In this document: positions 50,942 through 61,269 of the stretch, piece after piece
How positions within the stretch are numbered: the stretch's first letter is position 1
How the letters are laid out: the number at the start of each line of letters is the position of its first letter
Source of the DNA: an uncultured Hyphomicrobiales bacterium
GTDB taxonomy: Bacteria; Pseudomonadota; Alphaproteobacteria; Rhizobiales; Ancalomicrobiaceae
Length of the DNA: 64,000 nucleotides
Direction of reading: 5' to 3'
NCBI GenBank assembly: GCA_903930435.1
Contig: CAIYYN010000054.1
Span: forward strand, 310,001 to 374,000
Notes under the pieces: model-generated
What the model was told of the DNA's origin: nothing
Seen by the model: the letters and a program-made list of their open reading frames with translations, nothing else
The model's database searches: none
Translations under genes and position numbers: made by a program

Positions 50942-51378
50942 CGTCTTCACCTGCACTGCTACCGCGTTTCCTGATGCCTGTTCAGCAAGGCTAATCATAT
51001 AGGTCGGAGCTCTGAACAATCAGGTATCCGATACACCATCCAGCCGCCAAGCATTCGCACTCTGCCTCGTGGTATTGTAAGATCATGCGTGCATGATCGC
51101 AAGCTGGTGCTTTACTGTCGATTTCAGGTGTTGCGAAGCGCGTTGACGGCAGGAGGTGATGACGGCTTGCCGCTTTTGATTAAGGCCGTCGCTAGTCTCT
51201 TTCGGCAGGTCAAGGGCTGTGCTAGGAAGTCCGACCGTTCATGCTCTCGAACGTTCGATTCAGCGTCTGGGACAACCTTGTTGGTCATCGCGAGATGGTC
51301 GGCAAGAGCACCGGGCGAATGGATCAGGCACCCCCAGACCTGATGACTGACACCTCATTGGAAAAAGCGAAGACGATG
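50942..51378. promoter_or_regulatory. irr-fabA divergent control region
   Basis: About 440 bp with promoters for irr (minus) and fabA (plus). It contains a strong dyad at 51081-51098 (GATCATGC-GT-GCATGATC). No ICE-box-like sequence was obvious. Some of the right part is in the fabA frame, in case that gene starts earlier. Confidence 0.6.
51081..51098. promoter_or_regulatory. Dyad in the irr-fabA control region
   Basis: Perfect 8-bp arms GATCATGC and GCATGATC around GT, an 18-base near-palindrome. A likely binding site of a dimeric regulator; which one is unknown. Confidence 0.5.
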
Positions 51379-51882
51379 GAAGATCGGCGCACAAGTTTTG
51401 AATACGAAGATCTGCTGGCCTGCGGACGCGGTGAATTGTTCGGGGCAGGCAATGCACAATTGCCGTTGCCACCGATGCTGATGTTTGATCGCATTGCGGC
51501 CATCTCGGAGACCGGCGGCACCAACGACAAGGGCTTCGTGCGGGCAGAATTCGCGATCAAGCCCGATCTCTGGTTCTTCCCGTGTCATTTTCAGGGCGAT
51601 CCTGTGATGCCGGGTTGCCTCGGTCTTGACGCGCTTTGGCAGTTGTGCGGCTTCTTTCTGGGCTGGCTCGGGTCGCCTGGACGTGGGCGCGCGCTTGGTG
51701 TTGGCGAGGTCAAATTCTCCGATCAGGTTCTTCCGACCGTCAAACACGTCGAATATGGCATAGATTTCAAGCGGGTGATGCGCTCGCGTCTGGTTCTGGG
51801 CATTGCCGACGGCTGGCTGAAGGCGGACGGCAAGGAAATTTATGTCGCCAAGGATCTGAAAGTCGGCTTGTTCCAGACCTAA
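51379..51882 (+). CDS. fabA: 3-hydroxydecanoyl-ACP dehydratase/isomerase
   Basis: A bifunctional dehydratase-isomerase that introduces the cis double bond of unsaturated fatty acids. The 167-residue product matches Fab[34 protein letters not shown], the catalytic His in [15 protein letters not shown] (about 69) and Asp in LGLDALWQL (about 83). The ATG at 51379 gives the family start; one at 51343 is a 12-residue extension. fabB follows about 240 bp later, the usual alphaproteobacterial order. Confidence 0.95.
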   Translation, partial: EDRRTSFEYEDLLACGRGELFGAGNAQLPLPPMLMFDRIAAISETGGTNDKGFVRAEFAIKPDLWFFPCHFQGDPVMPGCLGLDALWQLCGFFLGWLGSPGRGRALGVGEVKFSDQVLPTVKHVEYGIDFKRVMRSRLVLGIADGWLKADGKEIYVAKDLKVGLFQT

Positions 51883-52121
51883 GTGACACTGGAGCGATAT
51901 CGAGGCCATTGAGCCACTCCGACATCTCTGGGTGGGTCGATGCGCGTGTGATATCGTCAGGTCGGGTTTCTCCGGCAGATTGACGTTGTGATCCTGTGGC
52001 GCTAACGCAGAGCCATAGAGCGGGGTCGCGATGGTCTGTTGTCGCGGATTAGCGGTGAATGGCCAACAGACCAATCTGTTGAAGATTGATCCCGGGGCAC
52101 AAATGGAAGGGCGGAGCGAAC

Positions 52122-53339
52122 ATGAGGCGCGTAGTTGTGACAGGCATGGGTATCGTTTCCTCCATCGGAAACTCGACCCAAGAAGTTCTTGCAAGCTTGC
52201 GCGAAGCCAAGTCGGGCATATCCCAGGCTGATCGCTTTGCCGAACTCGGTTTCCGCTGCCAGGTGCAGGGGATGCCGGTGATCAATGTGGAAGAACTGGT
52301 CGACCGGCGCGCCATGCGGTTTCACGGCGGTGGTACGGCCTGGAACCATATCGCCATGGATCAGGCCATCCGCGATGCCGGACTGGAGTCGGACGAGATT
52401 TCCCATGAGCGCACCGGCGTGATCATGGGGTCCGGCGGACCGTCGACACGGGCAATTGTCGAAGCCGCTGATATCACGCGCGAGAAGGGACCCAAGCGGA
52501 TTGGTCCGTTCGCGGTTCCAAAGGCGATGTCATCGACGGCCTCGGCAACGATGGCGACCTTCTTCAAGATCAAGGGCGTGAATTATTCGATCTCGTCGGC
52601 CTGTGCCACATCCAACCATTGCATCGGCAATGCCTATGAGATGATCCAGTGGGGCAAGCAGGACGTCATGTTCGCCGGCGGCTGCGAAGAACTCGACTGG
52701 ACCCTGTCGGCACTGTTCGACGCCATGGGCGCGATGTCGTCCAAATACAATCAGACCCCGGATCGGGCATCGCGGGCCTACGACAAGAACCGCGACGGCT
52801 TCGTGATTGCGGGCGGCGCAGGCGTGCTCGTTCTGGAAGAACTCGAACATGCCAAGGCGCGCGGCGCGCGTATCTATGGCGAAATCATCGGTTACGGTGC
52901 CACGTCGGATGGCTACGACATGGTCGCGCCATCGGGCGAGGGTGCGATCCGCTGCATGCGGCAGGCGTTAGCCACGGTGAACACGCCGATTGATTATATC
53001 AATCCGCATGCGACATCGACTCCGGTTGGCGACGAGAAGGAAATCGAGGCAATTCGGGCTGTATTCGGCGACAAGATCCCGCCGATCTCGGCCACGAAGT
53101 CGCTGACGGGTCATTCGCTCGGCGCGACGGGCGTGCAGGAAGCGATCTATTGCCTGCTGATGATGCAGAACGGCTTCATCTGCGAGAGCGCGCATATCGA
53201 TGAGATCGATCCGCTGTTCGCGGATATTCCGATTGTCCGCAACCGGATCGACAACGCGCGTCTCGATACCGTGTTGTCCAACTCGTTCGGCTTTGGTGGG
53301 ACCAATGCAACGCTGGTGTTCCAGCGGCATATCGCCTGA
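52122..53339 (+). CDS. fabB: Beta-ketoacyl-ACP synthase I
   Basis: Elongates unsaturated acyl chains in type II fatty-acid synthesis. The 405-residue thiolase-fold enzyme has the catalytic triad: Cys in [16 protein letters not shown] (about 164), His in [14 protein letters not shown] (about 299) and His in [16 protein letters not shown] (about 334). GGAG lies 5 bases before ATG 52122; the frame is open 12 codons upstream. Confidence 0.96.
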   Translation: MRRVVVTGMGIVSSIGNSTQEVLASLREAKSGISQADRFAELGFRCQVQGMPVINVEELVDRRAMRFHGGGTAWNHIAMDQAIRDAGLESDEISHERTGVIMGSGGPSTRAIVEAADITREKGPKRIGPFAVPKAMSSTASATMATFFKIKGVNYSISSACATSNHCIGNAYEMIQWGKQDVMFAGGCEELDWTLSALFDAMGAMSSKYNQTPDRASRAYDKNRDGFVIAGGAGVLVLEELEHAKARGARIYGEIIGYGATSDGYDMVAPSGEGAIRCMRQALATVNTPIDYINPHATSTPVGDEKEIEAIRAVFGDKIPPISATKSLTGHSLGATGVQEAIYCLLMMQNGFICESAHIDEIDPLFADIPIVRNRIDNARLDTVLSNSFGFGGTNATLVFQRHIA

Positions 53340-53403
53340 GCCAGGCCAGACAGCCTGCAAGTCCGTAGTGCGTTCGTAAGCAGAGAAGATGACAGGAGCG
53401 ATA

Positions 53404-54246
53404 ATGAGCGGTTTGATGCGCGGCAAACGCGGATTGGTGATGGGAGTCGCCAATGATCACTCGATCGCCTGGGGCATCGCCAAGAAGCTCGCCGACGAGG
53501 GGGCGGAACTCGCCTTTACCTATCAAGGCGACGCCTTCGGCAAGCGGGTCAAGCCGCTGGCTGATTCCGTCGGCTCGAAACTGCTGCTGCCGTGCGACGT
53601 CGAGGATATCGCGAGCGTCGACAGCGTCTTCGAGGCGCTTGCGGGTGAATGGGGCAAGATCGATTTTCTCGTCCATGCCATTGCCTTCTCCGACAAGAAC
53701 GAACTCAAGGGTCGCTATGCCGATACGACCCGCGAGAACTTCGTGCGGACGATGGTGATTTCCTGCTTCTCGTTCACCGAGATCGCCAAGCGGGCCGCCT
53801 CCATCATGAATCCGGGCGGCTCGATGGTTACGTTGACCTATGGTGGCGCAACCCGCGTCATGCCGAATTACAATGTCATGGGTGTTGCCAAGGCGGCGCT
53901 GGAATCCTCTGTACGGTACCTCGCGGTGGATTTCGGTCAGGAAGGCATCCGCGTCAACGCGATTTCGGCTGGCCCGATCCGCACGCTGGCAGGTGCTGGC
54001 GTGTCCGACGCACGGCTCATGTTCAACTACCAGAAGCGCAATTCACCCCTCGGGCGCACCGTTTCGATTGAAGAAGTTGGCGGAACAGGCCTCTATCTGC
54101 TCTCGGACCTGTCCACGGGCGTGACCGGCGAGGTACATTTCGTCGATAGCGGCTACAACATCGTTTCCATGCCGCGACTGGACGAGTTGAAGGTTCAGGA
54201 GAGCCGCGAAGGCGAGACCGACGCCCGGCGCAATGCCGCCGAGTGA
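53404..54246 (+). CDS. fabI: Enoyl-ACP reductase (NADH)
   Basis: Reduces trans-2-enoyl-ACP in the last step of each elongation cycle; the target of triclosan-type inhibitors. The 280-residue SDR-like protein has GLVMGVANDHSIAWGIAKKLADEGAELAFTYQG at the N-terminus and the catalytic Tyr-Lys in NYNVMGVAKAALE (about 157-164). An AGGAG is 5 bases before ATG 53404. It is 64 bp downstream of fabB and ends at a strong terminator. Confidence 0.96.
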   Translation: MSGLMRGKRGLVMGVANDHSIAWGIAKKLADEGAELAFTYQGDAFGKRVKPLADSVGSKLLLPCDVEDIASVDSVFEALAGEWGKIDFLVHAIAFSDKNELKGRYADTTRENFVRTMVISCFSFTEIAKRAASIMNPGGSMVTLTYGGATRVMPNYNVMGVAKAALESSVRYLAVDFGQEGIRVNAISAGPIRTLAGAGVSDARLMFNYQKRNSPLGRTVSIEEVGGTGLYLLSDLSTGVTGEVHFVDSGYNIVSMPRLDELKVQESREGETDARRNAAE

Positions 54247-54301
54247 TCTTGGACCGGCTTTTGTTGTGTTGCGAATTGGTTGATGTCAGGTTTTTAGCGA
54301 A

Positions 54302-54325
54302 GGGTGCCGACTGGCGCCCTTTTTT
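54302..54325 (+). terminator. Intrinsic terminator after fabI
   Basis: Stem GGGTGCC/GGCGCCC (one G-T pair) with loop GACT, followed directly by six T's. It ends the fabA-fabB-fabI transcript. Confidence 0.85.
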
Positions 54326-54350
54326 ATTCGCGACAATCTCGCGCAAAAAT

Positions 54351-54381
54351 AGGTCAGTACTATTGACCTTTCTTGAGAAAG
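54351..54381. promoter_or_regulatory. Two overlapping dyads upstream of the aminotransferase
   Basis: AGGTCA-N7-TGACCT at 54351-54369 and CTTTCT-TG-AGAAAG at 54368-54381, both perfect. They are about 80-105 bases before the aminotransferase start, where a regulator could bind. Confidence 0.5.
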
Positions 54382-54457
54382 GCGCAAGATCACCGCCGAC
54401 AGAATGACGCCGGATTGATCACTGAAACCCAAAAAGTCCGGCGCGGGAGACCAAGGC

Positions 54458-55684
54458 ATGTCCAACACCCTCGCCTGGAACGAGCTTCTGGCAACACGCG
54501 CCAGCCGGATGCGCGCATCCGAAATCCGTGAATTGCTGAAGCTGCTCGACCAGCCCGACATCATCTCGTTTGCAGGTGGAATCCCTGATCCGAGCCTGTT
54601 TCCCGCGGAGGCCGCAAAAAACGCCACCGTTGACATCCTGAGCGATCCGAAGTCCGCCGCGCAGGCCATGCAATATTCCGTCAGCGAGGGCTATGCGCCA
54701 CTCAGAGCGTGGATCGCGTCGCACATGGGTCGACTTGGCGTGGCGTGTACGGCAGACAATATCCTGATCACAAATGGCTCGCAGCAAGGTCTTGATTTTC
54801 TGGCCAAGCTGCTGATTTCGCCGGGGGATACGGCGCTTGTGACAGCACCTACCTATCTCGGTGCATTACAGGCGTTCAACCCCTATGAACCCCGTTATGA
54901 CCGCCTCAACACCGATGGCGGCAATGTGACACCAGCCGAATTTGAAGCCCGCGCGCGGGATGCCGGTGGCCGGGTGAAATTCGCTTACGTCGTACCGGAT
55001 TTTGCCAATCCGACCGGTGAAACGATGTCGCTTGCCGCGCGTCAGTCGCTGCTCGACATGGCGAGTGACCTCGATATCGCGATCATCGAAGACACGGCCT
55101 ATGAAGCCCTGCGTTTTGAGGGCGAGCCGGTAACTCCCATCCTTGCGCTTGACATCGCCCGGCAGGGCCATATCGACGCAACCCGCACCGTCTATTGCGG
55201 CACCTTTTCCAAGACGATTGCGCCTGCCTATCGGGTCGGCTGGATTTGCGCGGCTGCCCCACTGATTTCCAAGCTCGTGCTGGTCAAGCAGGCGGCGGAT
55301 CTGCATTCCTCCACCATCAACCAGATGGTCATGCACGCTATTGCATCTGGCCACTATGATGCGCAGGTTGAGGCGGCGCGTGACCTCTACCGTGGCCGAC
55401 GCGATGCGCTTGTCTCCGCGCTTGAGCGGGACATGCCAGCGGGCGTGAGCTGGACCAAACCGGAAGGTGGATTGTTCGTCTGGGTCACACTGCCCGAGGC
55501 GATCGATGGGGCGGCCCTGCTGGCGCGAGCCATTGCGGAAGAACGCGTCGCCTTTGTGCCCGGAGCCGCCTTCTTTGCCACCGACGTGAAGCGCAACACG
55601 ATCCGCCTGAATTTCTCGTCGCCAAACGAGGCGCAGATCAATGAAGGCATCAGGCGATTGGCGCGCCTGATCAGAAACAGCTGA
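54458..55684 (+). CDS. PLP-dependent aminotransferase, class I/II (2-aminoadipate/MocR-type)
   Basis: A 408-residue fold-type I aminotransferase. It has the N-terminal LLDQPDIISFAGGIPDPSLFP, GSQQGLDFLAKLL (about residue 109), FANPTGETMSL (about 187), and the PLP lysine in YCGTFSKTIAPAYRVGWICA (about 250). Such enzymes act on 2-aminoadipate, kynurenine or branched-chain amino acids; which is not decided. It has its own upstream region with two dyads. Confidence 0.92.
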   Translation: MSNTLAWNELLATRASRMRASEIRELLKLLDQPDIISFAGGIPDPSLFPAEAAKNATVDILSDPKSAAQAMQYSVSEGYAPLRAWIASHMGRLGVACTADNILITNGSQQGLDFLAKLLISPGDTALVTAPTYLGALQAFNPYEPRYDRLNTDGGNVTPAEFEARARDAGGRVKFAYVVPDFANPTGETMSLAARQSLLDMASDLDIAIIEDTAYEALRFEGEPVTPILALDIARQGHIDATRTVYCGTFSKTIAPAYRVGWICAAAPLISKLVLVKQAADLHSSTINQMVMHAIASGHYDAQVEAARDLYRGRRDALVSALERDMPAGVSWTKPEGGLFVWVTLPEAIDGAALLARAIAEERVAFVPGAAFFATDVKRNTIRLNFSSPNEAQINEGIRRLARLIRNS

Positions 55685-55691
55685 CGCACAG

Positions 55692-56312
55692 TCAGAATTT
55701 CGTCCGCGCCCGCATGGCCGCCGTCAATGTTCCGTCATCAAGGTAATCCAGTTCGCCGCCGACCGGTACGCCGTGGGCCAGGCGGGTCACCCGGAGCGCC
55801 ACGCCTTCGTCGGCGAGATGGGCCAACTGGTCGGTGATGTAATGGGCGGTCGTCTGGCCTTCCACGGTTGCATTGACCGCGAGGATGATCTCGGCGACGT
55901 CCCCTGATCGGCAGCGCTCGACCAATTGGCCGATGGTGAGGTCGGACGGGCCGACGCCGTCGAGAGGCGACAGCACGCCGCCAAGCACGTGATAGCGGGC
56001 GTTGACGGCATTGGCCCGTTCGAGCGCCCAGAGATCGGAGACATCCTCAACAACGACAATCACCGAACCATCGCGGCGGTCGTCGCGGCAAATCGTGCAG
56101 GGGTCAATCGTGTCGACATTCCCGCAAGTCGTGCAGATGACCACCTTTTCGACGGCTTCCTGGCAGGCAAGCGTCAGCGGCTCGAGCAGGCTCGTCTTCT
56201 TCTTGATCAGATGCAGCGCTGCCCGGCGGGCTGAACGAGGACCGAGCCCCGGCAGTTTCGCCAGCAACTGAATAAGCCGTTCGATTTCTGGTCCGGTGAC
56301 CCGCTTCGCCAT
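55692..56312 (-). CDS. recR: Recombination mediator RecR
   Basis: A 206-residue DNA repair protein of the RecFOR pathway. The zinc finger is [16 protein letters not shown] (about 57-72), the Toprim domain starts [15 protein letters not shown] (about 82), and the HhH is [14 protein letters not shown] (about 22). AAGGA lies before ATG 56312. Convergent with the aminotransferase, divergent from lepA. Confidence 0.95.
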   Translation of the reverse strand: MAKRVTGPEIERLIQLLAKLPGLGPRSARRAALHLIKKKTSLLEPLTLACQEAVEKVVICTTCGNVDTIDPCTICRDDRRDGSVIVVVEDVSDLWALERANAVNARYHVLGGVLSPLDGVGPSDLTIGQLVERCRSGDVAEIILAVNATVEGQTTAHYITDQLAHLADEGVALRVTRLAHGVPVGGELDYLDDGTLTAAMRARTKF

Positions 56313-56466
56313 GGTATTCCTTGCTGCTTGAGCGCGAATCGCGCCACCCACTGTCGAGACATAGCAAATAGGCGCTTGAAACCGCCGCGAAAAGTCTAAT
56401 GAACTTGGACTTCAGCGCCCACGGTGCTATTGACGGCGCACATCTACCATTCGTGATCGGACCCCA

Positions 56467-58269
56467 ATGACGACTCCGCTTTCCAAGATCCGCAATTTCT
56501 CCATCGTTGCCCATATTGACCACGGCAAATCAACGCTTGCGGATCGACTGATCCAGCAGACGGGTGGACTGGAAACGCGCGAAATGGTTGAGCAGGTGCT
56601 CGATAACATGGACATCGAGCGCGAGCGCGGCATTACGATCAAGGCCCAGACCGTCCGCCTGAATTACAAGGCCAAGGACGGCGAAACCTATGTCCTCAAT
56701 CTGATGGATACGCCCGGCCACGTCGACTTTGCCTATGAAGTTTCGCGATCGTTGGCGGCGTGTGAGGGATCGCTGCTCGTCGTCGATGCCAGCCAGGGCG
56801 TCGAAGCCCAGACATTGGCCAATGTCTACAAGGCGATGGACAATAACCACGAGATCGTGCCGATCCTCAACAAGATCGACCTGCCGGCTGCTGACGTTGA
56901 TCGCGTCAAGGAGCAGATCGAGGAAGTCATCGGTATTGATGCCTCCGACGCTGTGCTGATTTCGGCCAAGACGGGACTTGGTATTCCCGACGTGCTGGAG
57001 GCCATCGTCACACGCCTGCCACCGCCGAAGGGCGATGAGAATGCGCCGCTCAAGGCCATGCTCGTCGACAGCTGGTACGATACCTATCTCGGCGTTGTCG
57101 TGCTCGTCCGCGTCGTCGATGGCATCCTGAAGCAGGGTCAGAAGATCCGCATGATGGGCACCGGCGCCAGCTACGACGTTGAGCGCGTCGGCGTGTTCAC
57201 GCCGAAGCTGGTCAATGTCGGCTCGCTCGGACCGGGCGAAATGGGCGCCATCACCGGCTCGATCAAGGAAGTCGCCGATACGCGCGTCGGTGATACGATC
57301 ACCGATGATCGCAAGCCGACGTCAGACATGCTGCCGGGCTTCAAGCCAGCGCAGCCTGTCGTGTTCTGCGGATTGTTCCCGGTTGATGCGGCAGACTTCG
57401 AGGATTTGCGCGCGGCAGTGGGCAAGTTGCGGCTCAATGATGCGAGCTTTACGTATGAGATGGAAACATCTGCCGCGCTCGGCTTCGGGTTCCGCTGCGG
57501 CTTCCTCGGGCTGCTGCATCTGGAAATCATTCAGGAGCGGCTGGAGCGGGAGTTCAATCTCGACCTGATCGCCACGGCACCATCGGTTGTCTACCAGATG
57601 CACCTGACGGATGGCACCGACATCGAGATGCACAATCCCGTCGACATGCCGGAGGTGACCAAGATCGAGGAGATCAAGGAGCCCTGGATCAAGGCGACGA
57701 TCATGACGCCCGATGAGTATCTCGGTGCTGTCCTCAAATTATGCCAGGACAAGCGCGGGACGCAGACGGATCTCTCCTATCTTGGCTCGCGGGCCATGGT
57801 GATCTATGAGCTGCCGCTCAACGAAGTCGTGTTCGATTTCTATGATCGGCTGAAGTCGATCTCGAAGGGCTATGCGTCGTTCGATTATGAGATCACCGAT
57901 TATAAGCCGTCGGATCTCGTGCGCATGCAGATCCTCGTGAATGCGGAGCCGGTTGACGCGCTCTCGATGCTTGTGCATCGCACGCGTGCGGAGAGCCGGG
58001 GACGGGCGATCTGCGAAAAGCTGAAGGACGTTATCCCGCCGCACATGTTCCAGATTCCCGTTCAGGCAGCGATCGGCGGCAAGATCATTGCGCGTGAAAC
58101 GATCCGCGCCCTGCGCAAGGACGTGACCGCTAAGTGCTACGGCGGCGACGCGACCCGCAAGCGCAAGCTGCTCGACAAGCAGAAGGAAGGCAAGAAGCGC
58201 ATGCGGCAGTTCGGCAAGGTCGAAATTCCGCAGGAAGCCTTCATTCAGGTGCTGAAGGTCGAGGGGTGA
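56467..58269 (+). CDS. lepA: Elongation factor 4
   Basis: A 600-residue ribosome-associated GTPase that can back-translocate stalled ribosomes. GTP-binding motifs: G1 [14 protein letters not shown] (about 17), G3 [11 protein letters not shown] (about 81), G4 NKIDLPAAD (about 135). The C-terminal domain unique to LepA ends [24 protein letters not shown]. Length and start fit the family. Confidence 0.97.
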   Translation: MTTPLSKIRNFSIVAHIDHGKSTLADRLIQQTGGLETREMVEQVLDNMDIERERGITIKAQTVRLNYKAKDGETYVLNLMDTPGHVDFAYEVSRSLAACEGSLLVVDASQGVEAQTLANVYKAMDNNHEIVPILNKIDLPAADVDRVKEQIEEVIGIDASDAVLISAKTGLGIPDVLEAIVTRLPPPKGDENAPLKAMLVDSWYDTYLGVVVLVRVVDGILKQGQKIRMMGTGASYDVERVGVFTPKLVNVGSLGPGEMGAITGSIKEVADTRVGDTITDDRKPTSDMLPGFKPAQPVVFCGLFPVDAADFEDLRAAVGKLRLNDASFTYEMETSAALGFGFRCGFLGLLHLEIIQERLEREFNLDLIATAPSVVYQMHLTDGTDIEMHNPVDMPEVTKIEEIKEPWIKATIMTPDEYLGAVLKLCQDKRGTQTDLSYLGSRAMVIYELPLNEVVFDFYDRLKSISKGYASFDYEITDYKPSDLVRMQILVNAEPVDALSMLVHRTRAESRGRAICEKLKDVIPPHMFQIPVQAAIGGKIIARETIRALRKDVTAKCYGGDATRKRKLLDKQKEGKKRMRQFGKVEIPQEAFIQVLKVEG

Positions 58270-58275
58270 GATGCG

Positions 58276-58319
58276 GTTCCGGGCGAAGTCCGGAACGCGA
58301 AGGTCCAGTGGACCTTTGC
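58276..58319. repeat. Two tandem hairpins after lepA
   Basis: First stem GTTCCGG/CCGGAAC (58276-58296), second an 11-base arm pair with AAGGTCC/GGACCTT core (58297-58319). No T-tract follows, so they are not classical terminators. They begin 7 bases after the lepA stop. Confidence 0.55.
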
Positions 58320-58365
58320 GAGGATCGAACGCCGTGAGCCCCAAGAAGTGTCGGAGGCCAGGGTC

Positions 58366-59037
58366 CTAGAGCCCGACGCAGCTCGGGTAGGGTGGCTTTT
58401 CACCGGGGATGCGCGGACAGAACTTGATCTGGCCGATCAGCTTTGCCTTTTCGGCCCAGGCGTGAACATCAATCGGCAAGGGCTGTTCTGAGGGAGCAGC
58501 GCGCTCAGCCCACTGAAGGGTGTAATAATCCGCCTGGCCCTTGATGGCCGCAACAAGCGCGGATTCGCTTGACTTTCCGCCCGCTGCTGTCGAAATTCCG
58601 CAGGACATGATGGCGACATAGGCGTCGTATCCGCCCAGTTTTCCCTCGCCAATCCCCTGAACCGAGAACGAACTCGGGCACTTCGCCTTAACGGCAGTCG
58701 CAATATTTGTAAAAACCGCCTTTGGCGAGAGATCTGGCCGCATTGCCAGATCCTTGAACCCGGTGATCGTCATCATGCGGGTCCAGCCATTCAGCGATTC
58801 ACCAACCGGAACGAATTCGTGGATGTAAAAATTTCCGTTGGTCTTCTCGTAAACCGGCTGGAAGCCTTGCGGATAGGTGAGAACCATCAATTGACTGAAA
58901 ATCGGTGTGATCATCTTGACGATACGGCCTTGCACGCCGGGCGGTGCGGGCGGAGGTGACGACTCCTGCGCATTGGCGCTACCGGCAGTGCCGAGCGCGC
59001 AGGCAATCCCGAGGGTGATCAGCGGTTTGCGAAACAT
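58366..59037 (-). CDS. Secreted hypothetical protein
   Basis: A 223-residue exported protein of unknown family. Signal peptide MFRKPLITLGIACALGTAGSANAQ is followed by a proline-rich spacer (SSPPPAPPG) and a domain with GFQPVYEKTNGNFYIHEFVPVGE and KCPSSFSVQGIGEGKLGGYDAYVAIMSCG. The four cysteines may form disulfides. I chose the ATG at 59037, where the signal peptide begins. It is immediately downstream of the GtrA gene on the same strand. Confidence 0.75.
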   Translation of the reverse strand: MFRKPLITLGIACALGTAGSANAQESSPPPAPPGVQGRIVKMITPIFSQLMVLTYPQGFQPVYEKTNGNFYIHEFVPVGESLNGWTRMMTITGFKDLAMRPDLSPKAVFTNIATAVKAKCPSSFSVQGIGEGKLGGYDAYVAIMSCGISTAAGGKSSESALVAAIKGQADYYTLQWAERAAPSEQPLPIDVHAWAEKAKLIGQIKFCPRIPGEKPPYPSCVGL

Positions 59038-59070
59038 CTTGTCCTCCGTTTGCCGCCTTGTCACGAGATC

Positions 59071-59559
59071 TTAACTGCGGAACGCAAACCGGGAATACCC
59101 GATGTAACTCACCACCATCGCCGTCAAAGACCCGATCACCACTGCAACAAGCGGCCCGGCGGACGGAACGATTGCAAGAACAAGCGCATAGACGGCCCAG
59201 TTCAGTGCGCTCGTACCAAGCCCAACAACGGCATAGCGGCTGCCTTCGGCGGCCACAGCTTTTGCGCCTGTGCTCGATTCCTTGCGGAAGGTCACGCCGC
59301 GATTGAGCACATAGGTTGTGAAGAGCGCGACAGCAATTGCAAGACCACGGGCGATCAGGGGATGCAGCCCGAAATTGATCAGCGATAGTGTTGCGAGGAT
59401 ATCGACCGCGAAACCAACCCCGCCAACGATGACAAAGGCGACCAGTTTCAGGATTAGCGGCAGGGGCGAAGGCGACGCATCCGTCGAAGCGTCCGCGACG
59501 GGGAGCGACCGCGCCTTTTTGGACGAGGAACCGGCGTTTTTTACAATCTTTGGCGGCAT
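59071..59559 (-). CDS. GtrA family membrane protein
   Basis: A 162-residue protein with four hydrophobic segments after a polar 30-residue start: LVAFVIVGGVGFAVDILATL, LIARGLAIAVALFTTYVLNRGVTF (the diagnostic NRxxTF), ALNWAVYALVLAIV and VAVVIGSLTAMVVSYIGYSRFAF. GtrA proteins are thought to flip lipid-linked sugars. It may cooperate with the polytopic membrane protein encoded in the opposite direction. Confidence 0.87.
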   Translation of the reverse strand: MPPKIVKNAGSSSKKARSLPVADASTDASPSPLPLILKLVAFVIVGGVGFAVDILATLSLINFGLHPLIARGLAIAVALFTTYVLNRGVTFRKESSTGAKAVAAEGSRYAVVGLGTSALNWAVYALVLAIVPSAGPLVAVVIGSLTAMVVSYIGYSRFAFRS

Positions 59560-59754
59560 GCTGCCCTCGTTGGCTGCGCTTGGTCATCACACGACGGTAG
59601 GCTCCCGATTCCAATCGAAACCGCAAGCGGAGGAATTCTGACGTCCGGGGACGAAATCAGAGACTTAGAGGAATATGGTTTACGTAATCTTCACTCGGGT
59701 GCTGTTGGATTGCCATAGACGAGTTCCGATTTTGTTTTGCGTTCGGTGTATCCA

Positions 59755-61248
59755 ATGACGAGCCATGTTCTGGCTACGCCTCGCGTCGAGCGGTGGCGCT
59801 TCAGTGAAACCTTGCTGATCTTGGCCGTCTGGGGCCTGGTCGCGGCTTTTCTGATGGTTCAGTATTTGCCGGTTCTGATCGCCAACGGGCCGACAGATCC
59901 AACCAGTCAATTGCGGCTTGTCGAAGTCCGCGAGGTCATGGCGGGACAAGCCTGGAGCAACCTCCACCAGATCAGGATTCCGGAAGCCGACGGCGTCTTT
60001 TCGCAAGGGTCCGGACTGGTCGATTTCCCCATCGCTGCCCTCATCCGGGTCGGCAACGCCTTTGCCAGCCCGCAGACTGCCGAATTGTTTGCGATTACAG
60101 CCTGGCCGCTGATGCTCTTTCTGGTGTTGCTGCTGGCGATCACCTCCGTCACCCGGCGGATTGTTGGCCCGGACGCCCAATTTTCGGCGGTTGCATTTGT
60201 CATTTTCGCGGCACCGGCGACCACTCTGTTTTTGCCCGGCCATATCGCCGATGACAACGCTGCGATCACGCTGTTCGCCGTCCTGCTCGCGCTTGGTGTC
60301 AGGATCGAGCAGGGTGAGGTGATCGGAGTGCTGGCCGGGGTCGCGGCTGCCTGTCTGCTCGCTGTCAGTATCGACACCTTGCCGCTGGTGGCAATGACGA
60401 CGACTGGCTTTGCCCTGACCTGGGCCTTTGCGCCAAAAGGGTCCCGCGCCGGACTGAATGGCTTCGGGCTGTTTTTTGCGACCGGAATGATCACGCAGCG
60501 TGGCTTCTCTGCGGCTCCATCCGAGTGGCTTGCCACAACGTGCACGATTGCATCGGCTCCCTACGTCGTGGCGGCGGCGATCACCGGGTTCGGACTGTCG
60601 GCAATCGCCAGGATCAATCCGACATCAGTCAGTCTGCGCCTCGGCGCGGTGGCGATAATCGGCGTCGCGGCTGCCGCCGGGATGGTCTTGGTCAATCCGC
60701 AGTGTCTGGGCGCTCCTTCGACAGAGTTCAACACGCCCGCATTGCCAGTCTGGCTGGATGCATCAGGCTCGTCGCAAAGCCTTGCCCAACTGGCAGAAAA
60801 GGCACCCTGGCAGCTGCTTGCACTTTATTTTGCGCCCTTCGTCGCGCTTATCCCGACAAGCTGGGCGTTTGCGATGTCCGCACGCACCGAGCGTGCGGGC
60901 TGGGGGCTGACACTGATCCTGTTGATGACATCGCTTGTCGTTGCAATGTGGCAGACGCGCGGTGCTGCCGCCGCCAGCCTTCTGATCGTTCCGGCGCTGG
61001 CCTATGCCGTCAGCGAGGTTCGCAACTGGGCCGCCCGCCGCAGCCGATTGGCGATGACCCTGGCACTTGCCCTGGTCTACACGGTGCCCAATCAGGCGCT
61101 CAATGCGATTGTAGCAACGACGTTGGAGCGACTGTTTCCCGTCAATCAGCGAGGGTCCGTGCCCGAGCCTGCTGTCACAGGCTCGGTTCGGTCGGACGAC
61201 AAAGAGCCTTTTGATCTGTCGAGCCTGCGCGGCACGCTGGATCACTGA
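59755..61248 (+). CDS. Polytopic membrane protein, possible GT-C glycosyltransferase
   Basis: A 497-residue membrane protein with about ten to twelve hydrophobic segments (for example LLILAVWGLVAAFLMVQYLP at the start). The first periplasmic loop contains TDPTSQLRLVEVREVMAGQAWSNLHQIRI, similar to the acidic loop of GT-C enzymes such as ArnT or PMT, where Asp binds metal. The C-terminal 40 residues are polar. Together with the adjacent gtrA it suggests sugar-lipid modification, an inference from neighbourhood. The ATG at 59755 is preferred over an earlier TTG. Confidence 0.72.
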   Translation: MTSHVLATPRVERWRFSETLLILAVWGLVAAFLMVQYLPVLIANGPTDPTSQLRLVEVREVMAGQAWSNLHQIRIPEADGVFSQGSGLVDFPIAALIRVGNAFASPQTAELFAITAWPLMLFLVLLLAITSVTRRIVGPDAQFSAVAFVIFAAPATTLFLPGHIADDNAAITLFAVLLALGVRIEQGEVIGVLAGVAAACLLAVSIDTLPLVAMTTTGFALTWAFAPKGSRAGLNGFGLFFATGMITQRGFSAAPSEWLATTCTIASAPYVVAAAITGFGLSAIARINPTSVSLRLGAVAIIGVAAAAGMVLVNPQCLGAPSTEFNTPALPVWLDASGSSQSLAQLAEKAPWQLLALYFAPFVALIPTSWAFAMSARTERAGWGLTLILLMTSLVVAMWQTRGAAAASLLIVPALAYAVSEVRNWAARRSRLAMTLALALVYTVPNQALNAIVATTLERLFPVNQRGSVPEPAVTGSVRSDDKEPFDLSSLRGTLDH

Positions 61249-61269
61249 GCTTCTCGGCCCACTACCCTG

